Below are positions 25,489 to 34,625 of a stretch of 64,000 nucleotides of DNA, piece after piece. The stretch spans positions 1-64,000 of the forward strand of contig SUVG01000004.1 of assembly GCA_015062115.1 (NCBI GenBank), read 5' to 3'. Source of the stretch: Elusimicrobium sp. GTDB taxonomy: Bacteria > Elusimicrobiota > Elusimicrobia > Elusimicrobiales > Elusimicrobiaceae. Each line of letters starts with the position of its first letter. The first letter of the stretch is position 1. The notes under the pieces are model-generated. The model ran no database searches and had not been told where the DNA came from. It saw only the letters and a list, made by a program, of their open reading frames with translations. Made by a program: the position numbers and the translations under genes.

Positions 25489-25767
25489 ATGCAAAAGATA
25501 CTTACTTTTATCAAAAGACCGTATGCAGAAAAAGGGTTTATCGTTGGGACGTTTGATTTGTTAGTCAAATTAGCGGCCTTGTTTGTGTGGTGTTATCTGT
25601 CGGTAATTTTGGCGACTTTATTTTTTGATTCCATGTTGCTGGACTATAACCCGCTCAACAAATTGTGGTGGTTTTCTTACTGTTTCTTTATCTTCTTTGG
25701 AGCCACATGGCTTGCCTACATTGTGTTTTTTGTGCGCGATTACGACGAAGAGGAAGAAGAGTTTTAG
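25489..25767 (+). CDS. Small membrane protein with two transmembrane helices
   Basis: 92 aa with helices at about 20-44 (LLVKLAALFVWCYLSVILATLFF) and 58-82 (FSYCFFIFFGATWLAYIVFF), then an acidic tail DYDEEEEEF. No family recognised. GGAG lies 14 nt upstream of the ATG, rather far. Ends just before a strong terminator. Confidence 0.65.
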   Translation: MQKILTFIKRPYAEKGFIVGTFDLLVKLAALFVWCYLSVILATLFFDSMLLDYNPLNKLWWFSYCFFIFFGATWLAYIVFFVRDYDEEEEEF

Positions 25768-25791
25768 GTTAACTGCCTGATTAAACTTTTT

Positions 25792-25823
25792 AAGAGAACA
25801 AGTTATTGCTTGTTCTCTTTTTT
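25792..25823 (+). terminator. Terminator after the small membrane protein
   Basis: AAGAGAACAAG pairs with CTTGTTCTCTT, followed by a T-rich tail. Confidence 0.9.
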
Positions 25824-25963
25824 CTTTTTTAAGGGAATTAAAAGAGGTGTTTTTCGCCCAAGGCTTGACCCGTTTTTTTTTTTCTTACAATGTACCTAAT
25901 CGGCAGGCAGAAGAAAATATAATATCGTTTGTTTGCCGAAAACTTATTTATAAGAGGTTTTGT

Positions 25964-26443
25964 ATGAAAAAGGGTTTTACTTTGATAGAACTTTTAGTCG
26001 TAGTGTTAATCATCGGTATCTTGTCTTCGGTGGCGTTGCCTCAGTACAATATGGCAGTGGCGAAAAGTCGCCTTACGGATTCTCTGCAAATTGCGTATGG
26101 CGTAAAAAAAGGACAAGAAATCTACTACCTGGCTAATGGTTCTTATGCTGTAAATTTAGATGATTTAGATATAGATTATTCACAAGTATGTCATATGCCC
26201 TCGCAGGAAGATAGAAGCATGATACTATGCCAATTTGCTAGATTTGATAATCTTGTCGGGGCGGTATCTACTGGGTCTTCTAATCGTATAAAATTTAATT
26301 TTTTTGCTTCTGGGTTTGATAATACAATGAATGGTGATTTAGAAATTGATGTGTGGTTTGCGAATTCAAATAATCCAAACACAACCACTTGCACCGGATA
26401 TACCGATATGGGAACTAAATTGTGTAAAAATATGAATTTGTAA
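25964..26443 (+). CDS. Orphan type IV prepilin-like protein B
   Basis: 159 aa from ATG 25964 (AAGAGG 7 nt upstream); the longer frame from 25847 would place the prepilin leader 39 residues in. Leader MKKG, then [33 protein letters not shown] and [23 protein letters not shown]. The first 42 nt equal those of pilin A, while the rest has diverged and is AT-richer towards the 3' end. A single-gene unit. Probable alternative or minor pilin. Confidence 0.87.
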   Translation: MKKGFTLIELLVVVLIIGILSSVALPQYNMAVAKSRLTDSLQIAYGVKKGQEIYYLANGSYAVNLDDLDIDYSQVCHMPSQEDRSMILCQFARFDNLVGAVSTGSSNRIKFNFFASGFDNTMNGDLEIDVWFANSNNPNTTTCTGYTDMGTKLCKNMNL

Positions 26444-26445
26444 AA

Positions 26446-26478
26446 TAAAAAACCCCGCCTAATCAGCGGGGTTTTTTA
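26446..26478. terminator. Bidirectional terminator between pilin B and the symporter gene
   Basis: AACCCCGC and GCGGGGTT with A/T runs on both sides, serving two convergent genes. Confidence 0.9.
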
Positions 26479-26489
26479 GTAAGGTTTTT

Positions 26490-27974
26490 TTAATTCTTTT
26501 TTCCGACAATATTTTTTAAGTTTTTTGCCGTGGTTTTAACAATTACTTTTCTAAAGCACCACAACGCCCAAATATTGGGAAGGGTCATCATGGTCATGGT
26601 CAAAATTACCAAAGCCCACATAAAGCGGGTGGATACATTAGCCTCGGCGGTGCGGGTTAAAGAGTCCGTGATGAAAAAGTCCCACGAGAAACTGGTTCCA
26701 ATCCATGCCCCGATAAATACCAGCGCAATAAAGAGCACGCGGGAAGGTTTAATCAGTTTATTGCTTCCTTTGCACAAGAATTGAAGGGCTTTTTCCGTGT
26801 AATATCCCCAACCGATAATCGTGGTAAAAGAGAAAATTACGAGCGAAAAAATAAGAATCGGCGTGCCGATATAGGGCACCGTTTTGAACGCGCTGTTGCA
26901 CAGGTTAGCCGCGTACACATTGGGGTTTTGCCAATCGCCCGCGAGCACAATTACAATACCCGTAAGCGAGCAAATAAAAATCGCCCAAAAAACAGAAGTA
27001 GCCGACACAATGGCCATTTGCGTAGCACTGCGGGTTTTGGCTGCCGCCGCCGCAATGGAGGCACTCCCCAAGCCCGCTTCCGTAGCCAGTACGGCACGCG
27101 TAAACCCGGCCGTAATAGCGGGGATAATACTTTGCACCAGCGCCATAATTCCTACACCCACCGCACCGCCAACGGCGGCTTTACCGGTAAATGCACTTTT
27201 GATTACCACTAAAATCGCAGACGGAACTTCAGAGAAATTCATCACAATTACAATGAAGGCAAGCAGTAAGTACAGCCCGCCCATAATCGGCACCAACCAC
27301 TCCGAGTAAGCGGCAATTCTTTTTACACCGCCGATAATTACAATGCCGGAAAGGAAAGCAACAATTACCCCGATATACCACGGGTTCAAATTGTAGCCTT
27401 CGCGCAAGGCATCGGCAATGGAGTTGCTTTGTAAGGCGCTTCCGGCGGTCAATCCCATTAACAAGGTTCCCACGGCAAACACAACGGCCAACCACTTGTA
27501 TTTCAAGACATTGGCCAAGTAATACATCGGGCCGCCGACATATTCCCCGTCGGCCAGTTTGACGCGGTACTTAAAAGCAATTAAACACTCGCAGTATTTA
27601 ATGGCAAAACTGAAAAAACCGGCTACTATCATCCAAAATAAAGCCCCCGGGCCGCCTTCGGCTACGGCGGTGGTCACCCCGATGATGCTGCCCGTTCCTA
27701 CGGTGGCACCAATCATCACCGCCAAAGAACCGAAACTGCTTACCATGCCTTCGGAATCTACTTTGGCTACGGATAATTTCATGGCAGGCCACGTATATTT
27801 TTGCAGAAAGTTTAAGCGAACGGTAAAATAAATTCCTAAAAACAAGAGAAGAAAAATCATGGGAGGGCCCCAAATCAGTGCGTTAAATCCGTTCATCACA
27901 TCATACGCACTTTGTACGGAAGGTTCCGCCAAGAACGCCGAAAGGGCGTTCCATAAATTAAGCAAACTTTGCAT
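26490..27974 (-). CDS. Alanine/glycine:cation (Na+) symporter family protein (AGCS)
   Basis: 494 aa with about eleven hydrophobic helices. Family signatures include MIGATVGTGSIIGVTTAVAE early and the conserved FTRAVLATEAGLGSASIAAAAA block, characteristic of AGCS/DagA transporters. Members import alanine or glycine with Na+ (occasionally H+) across the inner membrane. Ribosome site AGGAGA 11 nt upstream. A single-gene unit, consistent with amino-acid-dependent growth in a gut fermenter. Substrate cannot be fixed from sequence. Confidence 0.93.
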   Translation of the reverse strand: MQSLLNLWNALSAFLAEPSVQSAYDVMNGFNALIWGPPMIFLLLFLGIYFTVRLNFLQKYTWPAMKLSVAKVDSEGMVSSFGSLAVMIGATVGTGSIIGVTTAVAEGGPGALFWMIVAGFFSFAIKYCECLIAFKYRVKLADGEYVGGPMYYLANVLKYKWLAVVFAVGTLLMGLTAGSALQSNSIADALREGYNLNPWYIGVIVAFLSGIVIIGGVKRIAAYSEWLVPIMGGLYLLLAFIVIVMNFSEVPSAILVVIKSAFTGKAAVGGAVGVGIMALVQSIIPAITAGFTRAVLATEAGLGSASIAAAAAKTRSATQMAIVSATSVFWAIFICSLTGIVIVLAGDWQNPNVYAANLCNSAFKTVPYIGTPILIFSLVIFSFTTIIGWGYYTEKALQFLCKGSNKLIKPSRVLFIALVFIGAWIGTSFSWDFFITDSLTRTAEANVSTRFMWALVILTMTMMTLPNIWALWCFRKVIVKTTAKNLKNIVGKKN

Positions 27975-28152
27975 AGTAAAGATTCTCCTAAAAAATGGTA
28001 CAACTTAAGATTTTATCAAATATAGAAGTCAGATAGTAAAAATAAAATGATTTTGACGGAAAAAAACTTTCCAAAACCGCATAATATGATATATAATTTT
28101 AGTAGTGTTATTACGCGCGTGTGTAAGGCGCATATCATTAAGGAGACGGGTT

Positions 28153-28608
28153 ATGAAAAAAATTTTTACTGTAGTTGCGGCCGCCGTATTGTGTGCGGCT
28201 TGTTCGTCCAACAAATCTAATGTTAAAACGGCGCAGGCCTCTAATGTTTCTGCCAAAGATGCCAAATATCAAATTATCGACCAGGAATTTGACAATCTCT
28301 TGGCGCCGGAAACCGATTATGATACTTTACCCGCTTATGAACTCCAAGCCTGCGGCGATTCTTACTTGCCTCCCGCCGAAGTGAAATTGAAAGGCACCGA
28401 AAAACCCGCCAAAAAGGCTGCTAAAAAAACTGCGGTCAAAAAGACGGAAGAATCTTCCAACACCAATGTAACGAAGAGTAAAAAGGTAATTAACACTACC
28501 AACATTTACTATGTGGACGGTTCCGGCCCGGATACTTCCACCACAACCACCCAAACTACCTACTCCTCTAACGAGGTATTGCCGGAAGATTTCCCGGACA
28601 CGCTGTAA
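28153..28608 (+). CDS. Small lipoprotein with Lys-rich middle
   Basis: 151 aa from ATG 28153 (AGGAG upstream). Signal peptide with lipobox LCAAC (Cys at about 17). The middle has a short AKKAAKKTAVKK stretch like the Lon tail, and the end is Thr/Ser-rich (TTTTQTTYSS). No domain recognised. Lies 4 bp before nadA, so nadA may be translated from the same mRNA. Confidence 0.65.
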   Translation: MKKIFTVVAAAVLCAACSSNKSNVKTAQASNVSAKDAKYQIIDQEFDNLLAPETDYDTLPAYELQACGDSYLPPAEVKLKGTEKPAKKAAKKTAVKKTEESSNTNVTKSKKVINTTNIYYVDGSGPDTSTTTTQTTYSSNEVLPEDFPDTL

Positions 28609-28612
28609 GCGT

Positions 28613-29656
28613 ATGTTAGAAACTTTAGAAAAAGAAACCCAACTGACTCAAGAAGCCCATAGACTATATGGGCTTCTTAACTCTGTTTCCAAGACGAACT
28701 GCGCCAACTGGACTTACGAAGATTGTTTGGCGGCTGCCCCTTACACCCTTTCCATAAACCGTTTTAAGAAGGAAAAAAATGCCGTCATTTTAGCCCACTC
28801 CTATACCACTCCCGATTTGGTTTACGGCGTGGCGGACTATCGCGGCGATTCCTACGAATTGGCACAAAAAGCGCGCGAGTGTTCGGCGGATATCATCATT
28901 TTTGCGGGGGTATGGTTTATGGCGGAAACGGCTAAAATCATTAACCCTTCCAAAACGGTGTTAATTCCGGCCGGTCATGCCGGGTGCAGTTTGGCTGATT
29001 CCATGACGGGGGAAGATGTAAAAAAATTGCGCGCGGCGCACCCCGGTGTGCCTTGCCTGTGCTATATTAACAGCACCGCCGAGGTAAAAGCCCAGTGCGA
29101 CAGTTGCGTTACTTCCGGCAATGTCTATGATATTGCCCAAAAAATGCCCGGAGACGAACTTATTTTTGTGCCGGATACCTTGATGGCCCAAAATTTAGAT
29201 GCCGAATTAAAACGCCGCGGAACGCCTAAAAAAATTATCTCTGCCGGCGGTACTTGTTGCGTACACGATAAGTATTCGGCCGAAAATGTGGACGCGTTGC
29301 GTGCCGAACACCCCGGTATCCGCGTGGTAGCCCACCCCGAATGCCCCATTTCCGTATGCGAAAAGTGCGATTATGTGGGCAGTACCAAAGGCATGGCCTC
29401 GTATGTAGCCGGTAGCGACGGGAAACTGTTTGGTATGTTAACGGAGTTCGGGTTGGTGAACCGTATGCAGGCCGAACACCCGGACAAACAATTTATTTGG
29501 CCGTTTGGCACTTGCAGTTACATGAAGCAAAACACATTAGCAAACACTTTGGAAGCGCTTGTTGATCCGCGCCCCGAGCAATTGGTGCAGGTGGACGAAA
29601 AAATTGCCCTGGCCGCCAAAAAATCTATTGATAAAATGTTCGAGTTAGCCCAATGA
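28613..29656 (+). CDS. nadA: Quinolinate synthase NadA
   Basis: 347 aa from ATG 28613; the longer frame from 28511 runs inside the lipoprotein gene. It condenses iminoaspartate with dihydroxyacetone phosphate to quinolinate in NAD biosynthesis, using a [4Fe-4S] cluster. Cluster-type Cys are seen at about 125 (GHAGCSLADS), 215 (AGGTCCVH) and 301 (GTCSYM), plus the AHPECPISVC and VGSTKGM motifs. Overlaps nadC by 4 bp. No nadB or aspartate dehydrogenase gene is in this window. Confidence 0.95.
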   Translation: MLETLEKETQLTQEAHRLYGLLNSVSKTNCANWTYEDCLAAAPYTLSINRFKKEKNAVILAHSYTTPDLVYGVADYRGDSYELAQKARECSADIIIFAGVWFMAETAKIINPSKTVLIPAGHAGCSLADSMTGEDVKKLRAAHPGVPCLCYINSTAEVKAQCDSCVTSGNVYDIAQKMPGDELIFVPDTLMAQNLDAELKRRGTPKKIISAGGTCCVHDKYSAENVDALRAEHPGIRVVAHPECPISVCEKCDYVGSTKGMASYVAGSDGKLFGMLTEFGLVNRMQAEHPDKQFIWPFGTCSYMKQNTLANTLEALVDPRPEQLVQVDEKIALAAKKSIDKMFELAQ

Positions 29657-30489
29657 TGATTCTGGATAAAATTATAGAACTTGCTTTGCAGGAAGATTTA
29701 AGTTTGGGGGATATTACCTCCGACACGATTTTTACGCCCGAAACCCGGGCCGAAGCCGCCATTACCGCCAAGGAAGATTTGGTGTTGTGCGGTATGGAAG
29801 TGGCCAGAACTGTCTTTGCCGCGGTGGATCCTGCCGTAGAATTTTTACCGCTTAAAAAAGAGGGGGATTTTGTATCCAAAGGCGAAAAAGTGCTTCTCTT
29901 AAAAGGCCCGGCTCTTTCTATTTTGAAGGCCGAGCGCACCGCGCTTAATTTTATGCAACGCATGAGCGGTATTTCCACGGCTTCGCGCGAATATGCCGCT
30001 ATCGGCAATAAATACGGCGTGATGATTGTGGATACCCGCAAAACCCAGCCCGGCTTAAGACGCTTAGATAAATATGCCGTGCGCGTGGGCGGGGCACGCA
30101 ATCACCGTATCAGTTTGGCCGACAGCGTGATGATTAAAGATAATCACATTGCCGCCGCCGGTTCCATTACCGCGGCCGTTGCCAAAATTAAATCGGTTAT
30201 CGGGCATACCCCTAAAGTGGAAGTGGAAACCACTAATTTGGACGAAGTAAAAGAAGCCTTGGCCGCCGGGGCGGATATCATTATGTTGGATAATATGACC
30301 CCGGAAGAAATTTTGGTTTGCAAGCAGGAAATTGCAGGCCGCGCCATTATTGAAGTATCCGGCGGGGTGAATAAAGATAACCTGGAAAGTTACTGCAAGA
30401 CAGGGGTAGATGTTATTTCCATGGGTGCGCTTACTCACTCGGTACCGGCTAAAGATTTAAGTCTAAAAATAGTACAATATATTAAATAA
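29653..30489 (+). CDS. nadC: Nicotinate-nucleotide pyrophosphorylase (carboxylating) NadC
   Basis: 278 aa. Converts quinolinate and PRPP to nicotinate mononucleotide, CO2 and PPi. Family motifs include LQEDLSLGDITSD at the start, ERTALNFMQRMSGIST, and VDTRKTQPGLRRLDKYAVRVGG with GGARNHR and IKDNH. Translationally coupled to nadA by an ATGA overlap. Confidence 0.96.
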   Translation: MMILDKIIELALQEDLSLGDITSDTIFTPETRAEAAITAKEDLVLCGMEVARTVFAAVDPAVEFLPLKKEGDFVSKGEKVLLLKGPALSILKAERTALNFMQRMSGISTASREYAAIGNKYGVMIVDTRKTQPGLRRLDKYAVRVGGARNHRISLADSVMIKDNHIAAAGSITAAVAKIKSVIGHTPKVEVETTNLDEVKEALAAGADIIMLDNMTPEEILVCKQEIAGRAIIEVSGGVNKDNLESYCKTGVDVISMGALTHSVPAKDLSLKIVQYIK

Positions 30490-30507
30490 AGAATTAGAGG
30501 AAGATGC

Positions 30508-31713
30508 ATGGATTATAATAAACTTTTTTCTTTGGTGGTCTCCCGCTCCAAAGCCTCTGCTATCCGGGAATTGTTAAAAGTTATTTCCCGCCCGGAGATT
30601 ATTTCGTTTGCGGGGGGATTGCCGGATCCTGATTTATTCCCTACCCAAGATGTTGCCGATATTATGGCCGAAGTGGTAAAAACTTCGCCGAAAGAAGCCT
30701 TGCAATACGGTACGACCGAAGGGCAAGGAACCTTAAAAAAAGAACTCGTAAAACTTTTGAAGGAAACCGAAAATATTGATGCCAAACCCGAACAGTTATT
30801 AGTGGTTTCGGCTTCGCAACAAGCCTTGGATATGACGGCCCGCCTGTTTGTAAACCCCGGCGACAGCATCATTACCGCTTCTCCTACCTATTTGGGGGCT
30901 TTGCAGGCTTTTCAGGTAGTAGGGGCCCATATCGTGGGGGCGGAAAGCGATGCTTATGGCATTTTGCCCGAAGATTTAGAGGCTAAACTGGAAGGGCTTA
31001 AAAACCAAGGAAAACAATGTAAATTTGTGTATTTGGTGCCTGATTTTCAAAACCCCACGGGTACGACTATTCCCGAAAAACGCCGTCAGGAAATTTTAGA
31101 AATTGTAAAAAAATACGATACCTTTATTTTGGAAGATTCTCCTTACCGCCAAGTGCGTTTTGAAGGGAAATCTCCCCGTACTTTTTACGAAATAGACGGC
31201 GGGCAGGGGAATGTAATTACCATGTTCACTTTTTCTAAAGTGTTTGTGCCGGGTTTCCGCCTTGGGTTTATCCTCGGGCCCGAAGAAGTTATCCGCAAAT
31301 ATGTCATTTTGAAACAAGCAATTGATTTGTGTACTTCGCCCATTTTGCAGTTGGCCACGGCAGAATACCTGCGCCGCGGCTTACTGCAAGCCCATGTGAA
31401 TAAAATTATTGATTCCTACCGCGAAAAACGCGACCTGATGTTAAAAACTTTGGCCGAGTATATGCCGAAGAATATCTCTTGGACGCGCCCGGAAGGGGGG
31501 CTTTTCCTGTGGCTTACTTTGCCTAAGCATATGGACGCAACGGCCCTGCTGCCCAAAGCCATCGAAAACAAAGTGGCGTTTGTGGCGGGGGTAGATTTCT
31601 ACCCGGCGGGTGATGTGTATAACGATATGCGTTTGAACTTTTCCTACTCCTCTAAGGAGCAAATAGTGGAAGGTTTGAAACGCTTGGCACAAACGATTAA
31701 AGAAAATCTTTAA
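30508..31713 (+). CDS. PLP-dependent class I/II aminotransferase (2-aminoadipate/aromatic transaminase-like)
   Basis: 401 aa of fold-type I. The PLP Lys is K244 in FTFSKVFVPGFRLGF. Other motifs are QYGTTEGQGTLKKEL, SASQQALDMTARLF, PDFQNPTGTTIPEKRR and the final Arg region MRLNFSY. Closest in pattern to the MocR-related, regulator-free aminotransferases such as LysN or 2-aminoadipate transaminase. The exact amino acid substrate is unknown. It begins 18 bp after nadC and could be in the same operon. Confidence 0.88.
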   Translation: MDYNKLFSLVVSRSKASAIRELLKVISRPEIISFAGGLPDPDLFPTQDVADIMAEVVKTSPKEALQYGTTEGQGTLKKELVKLLKETENIDAKPEQLLVVSASQQALDMTARLFVNPGDSIITASPTYLGALQAFQVVGAHIVGAESDAYGILPEDLEAKLEGLKNQGKQCKFVYLVPDFQNPTGTTIPEKRRQEILEIVKKYDTFILEDSPYRQVRFEGKSPRTFYEIDGGQGNVITMFTFSKVFVPGFRLGFILGPEEVIRKYVILKQAIDLCTSPILQLATAEYLRRGLLQAHVNKIIDSYREKRDLMLKTLAEYMPKNISWTRPEGGLFLWLTLPKHMDATALLPKAIENKVAFVAGVDFYPAGDVYNDMRLNFSYSSKEQIVEGLKRLAQTIKENL

Positions 31714-31751
31714 TTGCGTGCGAAAACGAAACGACTGTGCTTTTGTTTTAG

Positions 31752-31777
31752 AACCCCTCTTTAAGAGGGGTTTTTTA
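31752..31777 (+). terminator. Terminator of the nadA-nadC-aminotransferase unit
   Basis: AACCCCTCTT pairs with AAGAGGGGTT, followed by a T-run. Confidence 0.9.
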
Positions 31778-31793
31778 CGGTATATAGAAACAG

Positions 31794-31825
31794 AAAAAGC
31801 CCGCCTTTATAAGGCGGGCTTTTTG
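31794..31825. terminator. Bidirectional terminator, mainly for ackA
   Basis: AAAAAGCCCGCC pairs with GGCGGGCTTTTT. On the minus strand it follows the ackA stop. Confidence 0.9.
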
Positions 31826-31836
31826 ATTTGTAAGCA

Positions 31837-33192
31837 CTATTTGTTTTTCAATTCTTCGGGCAGATTAACGGCGGCCTTTAAGAGTTGCGGATTCTTTTTT
31901 GCATCTTCAATAAAGGCTGCATCGCGTAGTTTGTTGCGGTAATCTTTCTCTTGGAAAATATAGCGGAACTTGGTGTAAACATCGTAAGTTCCGGCCAAGA
32001 GGGCCACAATATCCTGCACCCCTACGATTTCTTCGTCGGTGGGGATAACAAATACTTTTACTTTGGAGTTATCGGCCGAAATACAAGATTCGGCTTTATT
32101 GGTTTCGGCGCAAAGGTTCTTTTCTTCGTCAATAATAATGCCGAAGTTTTCTAACCCTTTAAGCACCATGGCGCGCACATTGCTGGCGCGTTCCCCGATG
32201 CCGGCGGTAAAGACGATACTGTCCAAACGGCCCAGGGCGGCCATATACGCCCCGATATATTTTTTAATACGGTAGCATTGTACATCTAACGCGAGTTTGC
32301 ACAGTTCATCGCCGTTGGCGGCCCCTTTGCGTACATCGCGTTGGTCGGAAAAGCGATCTCCCGTGAGGGCAAACATACCGCTCTTCTTGTTCAAAATGGT
32401 ATACATTTCTTCCGGGGACATGTTAAGTTTTTTCATCATGTGGAAGCAAATGGACGGATCCATGTCTCCGCTGCGGGTACCCATTACAAGTCCTTCAAGG
32501 GGGGTTAATCCCATGCTGGTATCCAAGCATTGGCCGTTTTTTACAGCCGTTACGCTGGCACCCGCGCCGATATGGCAGACAATGGTGTTTACTTCATCTA
32601 CATTTTTGTCTAACAATACGGCGGCACGGCGGGAGGTATAAAGAACGGAAGAACCATGAAAGCCGTAGCGGCGGATATGGTGTTCGGTGTACCAGTTGCG
32701 CGGCAACGCATACATATAAGAGGAAGCCGGCATGGTTTGGTGAAAAGCCGTATCCATTACACATACGTGGGTAACTTCGGGTAACAGGGCGCGGGCCGCT
32801 TCAATACCCATGATATGGGCCGGGTTATGTAAGGGGGCTAAATCGGCAATGTTTCTTAATTCTTCCACTACTTTATCGTCCACGATAACAGATTTGGCAA
32901 ATTTGCCGCCGTGTACGATGCGGTGCCCCACCGCGCTGATTACATTGATATTTTCAATGACGCCGTGTTCCGGGTGAGTGATGGTTTCAATTACCAGGTT
33001 GATGGCATCTTTATGGTCGGCACAATCCTTTTGTAATTCAAAGGCAGGGAGGCCGGGTCTGTCATGCGAAATAGAAGAGCCGTTAATGGCAATGCGTTCT
33101 ACCACACCGGCACAAAGGCTTTTTTTGTTGTCCCAGTCATAGACACTGTATTTTACAGACGAACTTCCGCAATTCAAAAATAAAATAATCAT
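31837..33192 (-). CDS. ackA: Acetate kinase with C-terminal extension
   Basis: 451 aa. Catalyses acetyl phosphate + ADP to acetate + ATP. Seen are LNCGSSSVKYSVYD (N-terminal phosphate site), GHRIVHGG, MDTAFHQTMP, HIGAGASVTAV, GTRSGDMDPS and FTAGIGE, all standard acetokinase motifs. Usual length is about 400; here about 50 extra residues follow the normal end (VYTKFRYIFQEKDYRNKLRD...). The partner pta is not adjacent. GAGG ribosome site upstream. Substrate-level ATP formation fits a fermentative gut bacterium. Confidence 0.94.
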   Translation of the reverse strand: MIILFLNCGSSSVKYSVYDWDNKKSLCAGVVERIAINGSSISHDRPGLPAFELQKDCADHKDAINLVIETITHPEHGVIENINVISAVGHRIVHGGKFAKSVIVDDKVVEELRNIADLAPLHNPAHIMGIEAARALLPEVTHVCVMDTAFHQTMPASSYMYALPRNWYTEHHIRRYGFHGSSVLYTSRRAAVLLDKNVDEVNTIVCHIGAGASVTAVKNGQCLDTSMGLTPLEGLVMGTRSGDMDPSICFHMMKKLNMSPEEMYTILNKKSGMFALTGDRFSDQRDVRKGAANGDELCKLALDVQCYRIKKYIGAYMAALGRLDSIVFTAGIGERASNVRAMVLKGLENFGIIIDEEKNLCAETNKAESCISADNSKVKVFVIPTDEEIVGVQDIVALLAGTYDVYTKFRYIFQEKDYRNKLRDAAFIEDAKKNPQLLKAAVNLPEELKNK

Positions 33193-33330
33193 TGTTTATT
33201 TTCCTCGTCAAAATATGTAAACGGAAAAAAATTTTCCTCACTATCATTGTAGCAAAAATACAGCACGAAAATAACCGTAATTTCTTGCACTTTGTTTTCG
33301 GGTTTGTTACCATACTCAAAAGGAGTTTTT

Positions 33331-34542
33331 ATGAGAAAAACAATTACTTTTCTTTTGATGAGTTTATCATCCGTTTTTTTAGGAGCCCAAAGTTTCTATG
33401 CGCCGGGCCAAATTCAAGATGTGGCCGGTACACCCGGTAAACGCAGTTTTGCCGGAGACGGGGGGGATTCTCTTGCCGCCCGCTTGGCTAATCCCCTGGG
33501 GGTGGCAGTTGACAGACGGGGGAATATCTATTTTTCGGACACGCTCAACCACCGTATCCGTAAGGTGGATCAACGCACCGGACGGATAGAAACCGTGGCA
33601 GGGACGGGGGAAAAAGGGTTCAAAAATGATGGCGGTAATGCCGAAATGGCTACCTTAAACGGCCCGACGGGAATAGCCTTTGATACATTAGGGAACTTAT
33701 ATATCGCCGATACGGGAAACCAGCGTATTCGTATGCTAACCCCCAACGGCTATTTATATACCGTAGCGGGAGACGGGCGTAAAGGATACAATGGGGACGG
33801 CATGCGTCCTAAGGCTTCCAGTCTTAGAAATCCCACCGGGGTGGCCGTCAGCCCGCGCGGGGAAGTGTATTTTTCGGATACCGGCAACCACTTGGTGCGT
33901 AAAATAGACCGTCAAACAGGTACGCTTATAAATGTGGTAGGTACCGGTGAACGCGGAAACGACGGAGACGGCGAGTTGGCTTCCAATACGCGCTTAAACC
34001 GCCCTTCCTCTCTTGTTTTTGATGATAAAGGGAACCTGTTTGTTGCCGATACAGGAAACCACCAAGTTCGTTGGATAGAGCCCCGCAAAACACTTACTTT
34101 TGTGATAGCCGGTACGGGGCGCCGCGGTTTTTCGGGAGAGGGAGACAGAAAATGTACGGACAGCCAATTCAGCAACCCCACAGGTTTAGCTGTAGATAAA
34201 AAAGGGCGTTTGTATATTTCCGATACGGACAATCAACGAATTCGCCGTTTAGTGGTAGAAAGCCGTATGGATAGCAAAGTAGAAACGGTGGTCGGTAACG
34301 GTAAACGCGGCTATAATGGTGACAGTATGGACGCATGGGACGCGGAACTGGCCTACCCGGGGGCTTTGTTTATTACTCCGCACGATATGCTTTATTTTGT
34401 GGATACGGGCAATAATTTAATTCGTAGGGTACATCGTATTTCCACGGTGGATGCTCCGGTTACGCATCATGCGTACGGAACGGGAGCGGCCCAACCGGAC
34501 GAACGAAATTTCTTACAAGTTTTGTTCGGTATTGGGAAATGA
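33331..34542 (+). CDS. Secreted NHL-repeat beta-propeller protein
   Basis: 403 aa from ATG 33331 (AGGAG 7 nt upstream). Signal peptide about 1-18 (FLGAQS). About six NHL repeats with the pattern GNLYIADTGNQRIR and GxGxxGxNGDGxxAxxAxLxxPTGVAV, forming a beta-propeller. Such exported propellers bind ligands or surface polymers. No catalytic motif seen. The stop overlaps an ATG (34539), but the following pilin has its own promoter and start. Confidence 0.85.
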   Translation: MRKTITFLLMSLSSVFLGAQSFYAPGQIQDVAGTPGKRSFAGDGGDSLAARLANPLGVAVDRRGNIYFSDTLNHRIRKVDQRTGRIETVAGTGEKGFKNDGGNAEMATLNGPTGIAFDTLGNLYIADTGNQRIRMLTPNGYLYTVAGDGRKGYNGDGMRPKASSLRNPTGVAVSPRGEVYFSDTGNHLVRKIDRQTGTLINVVGTGERGNDGDGELASNTRLNRPSSLVFDDKGNLFVADTGNHQVRWIEPRKTLTFVIAGTGRRGFSGEGDRKCTDSQFSNPTGLAVDKKGRLYISDTDNQRIRRLVVESRMDSKVETVVGNGKRGYNGDSMDAWDAELAYPGALFITPHDMLYFVDTGNNLIRRVHRISTVDAPVTHHAYGTGAAQPDERNFLQVLFGIGK

Positions 34543-34560
34543 AAAATAATTCTAAAAAAT

Positions 34561-34588
34561 TTGAAAAACCGATTATTTCTAGTATAAT
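34561..34588 (+). promoter_or_regulatory. Promoter of the TSP1-like pilin gene
   Basis: TTGAAA and TATAAT with a 16-bp spacer. The pilin ATG is at 34626 with CGGAG before it. Confidence 0.65.
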
Positions 34589-34625
34589 TATTATAAGGGA
34601 AATAATTTTCCCCGGAGAATTCAAT

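Noticed and set aside
25865-25891. TTGACC/TACAAT as promoter of pilin B
   Set aside because: The spacer is only 15 bp and the -10 is 73 bp from the ATG; not secure enough to annotate.
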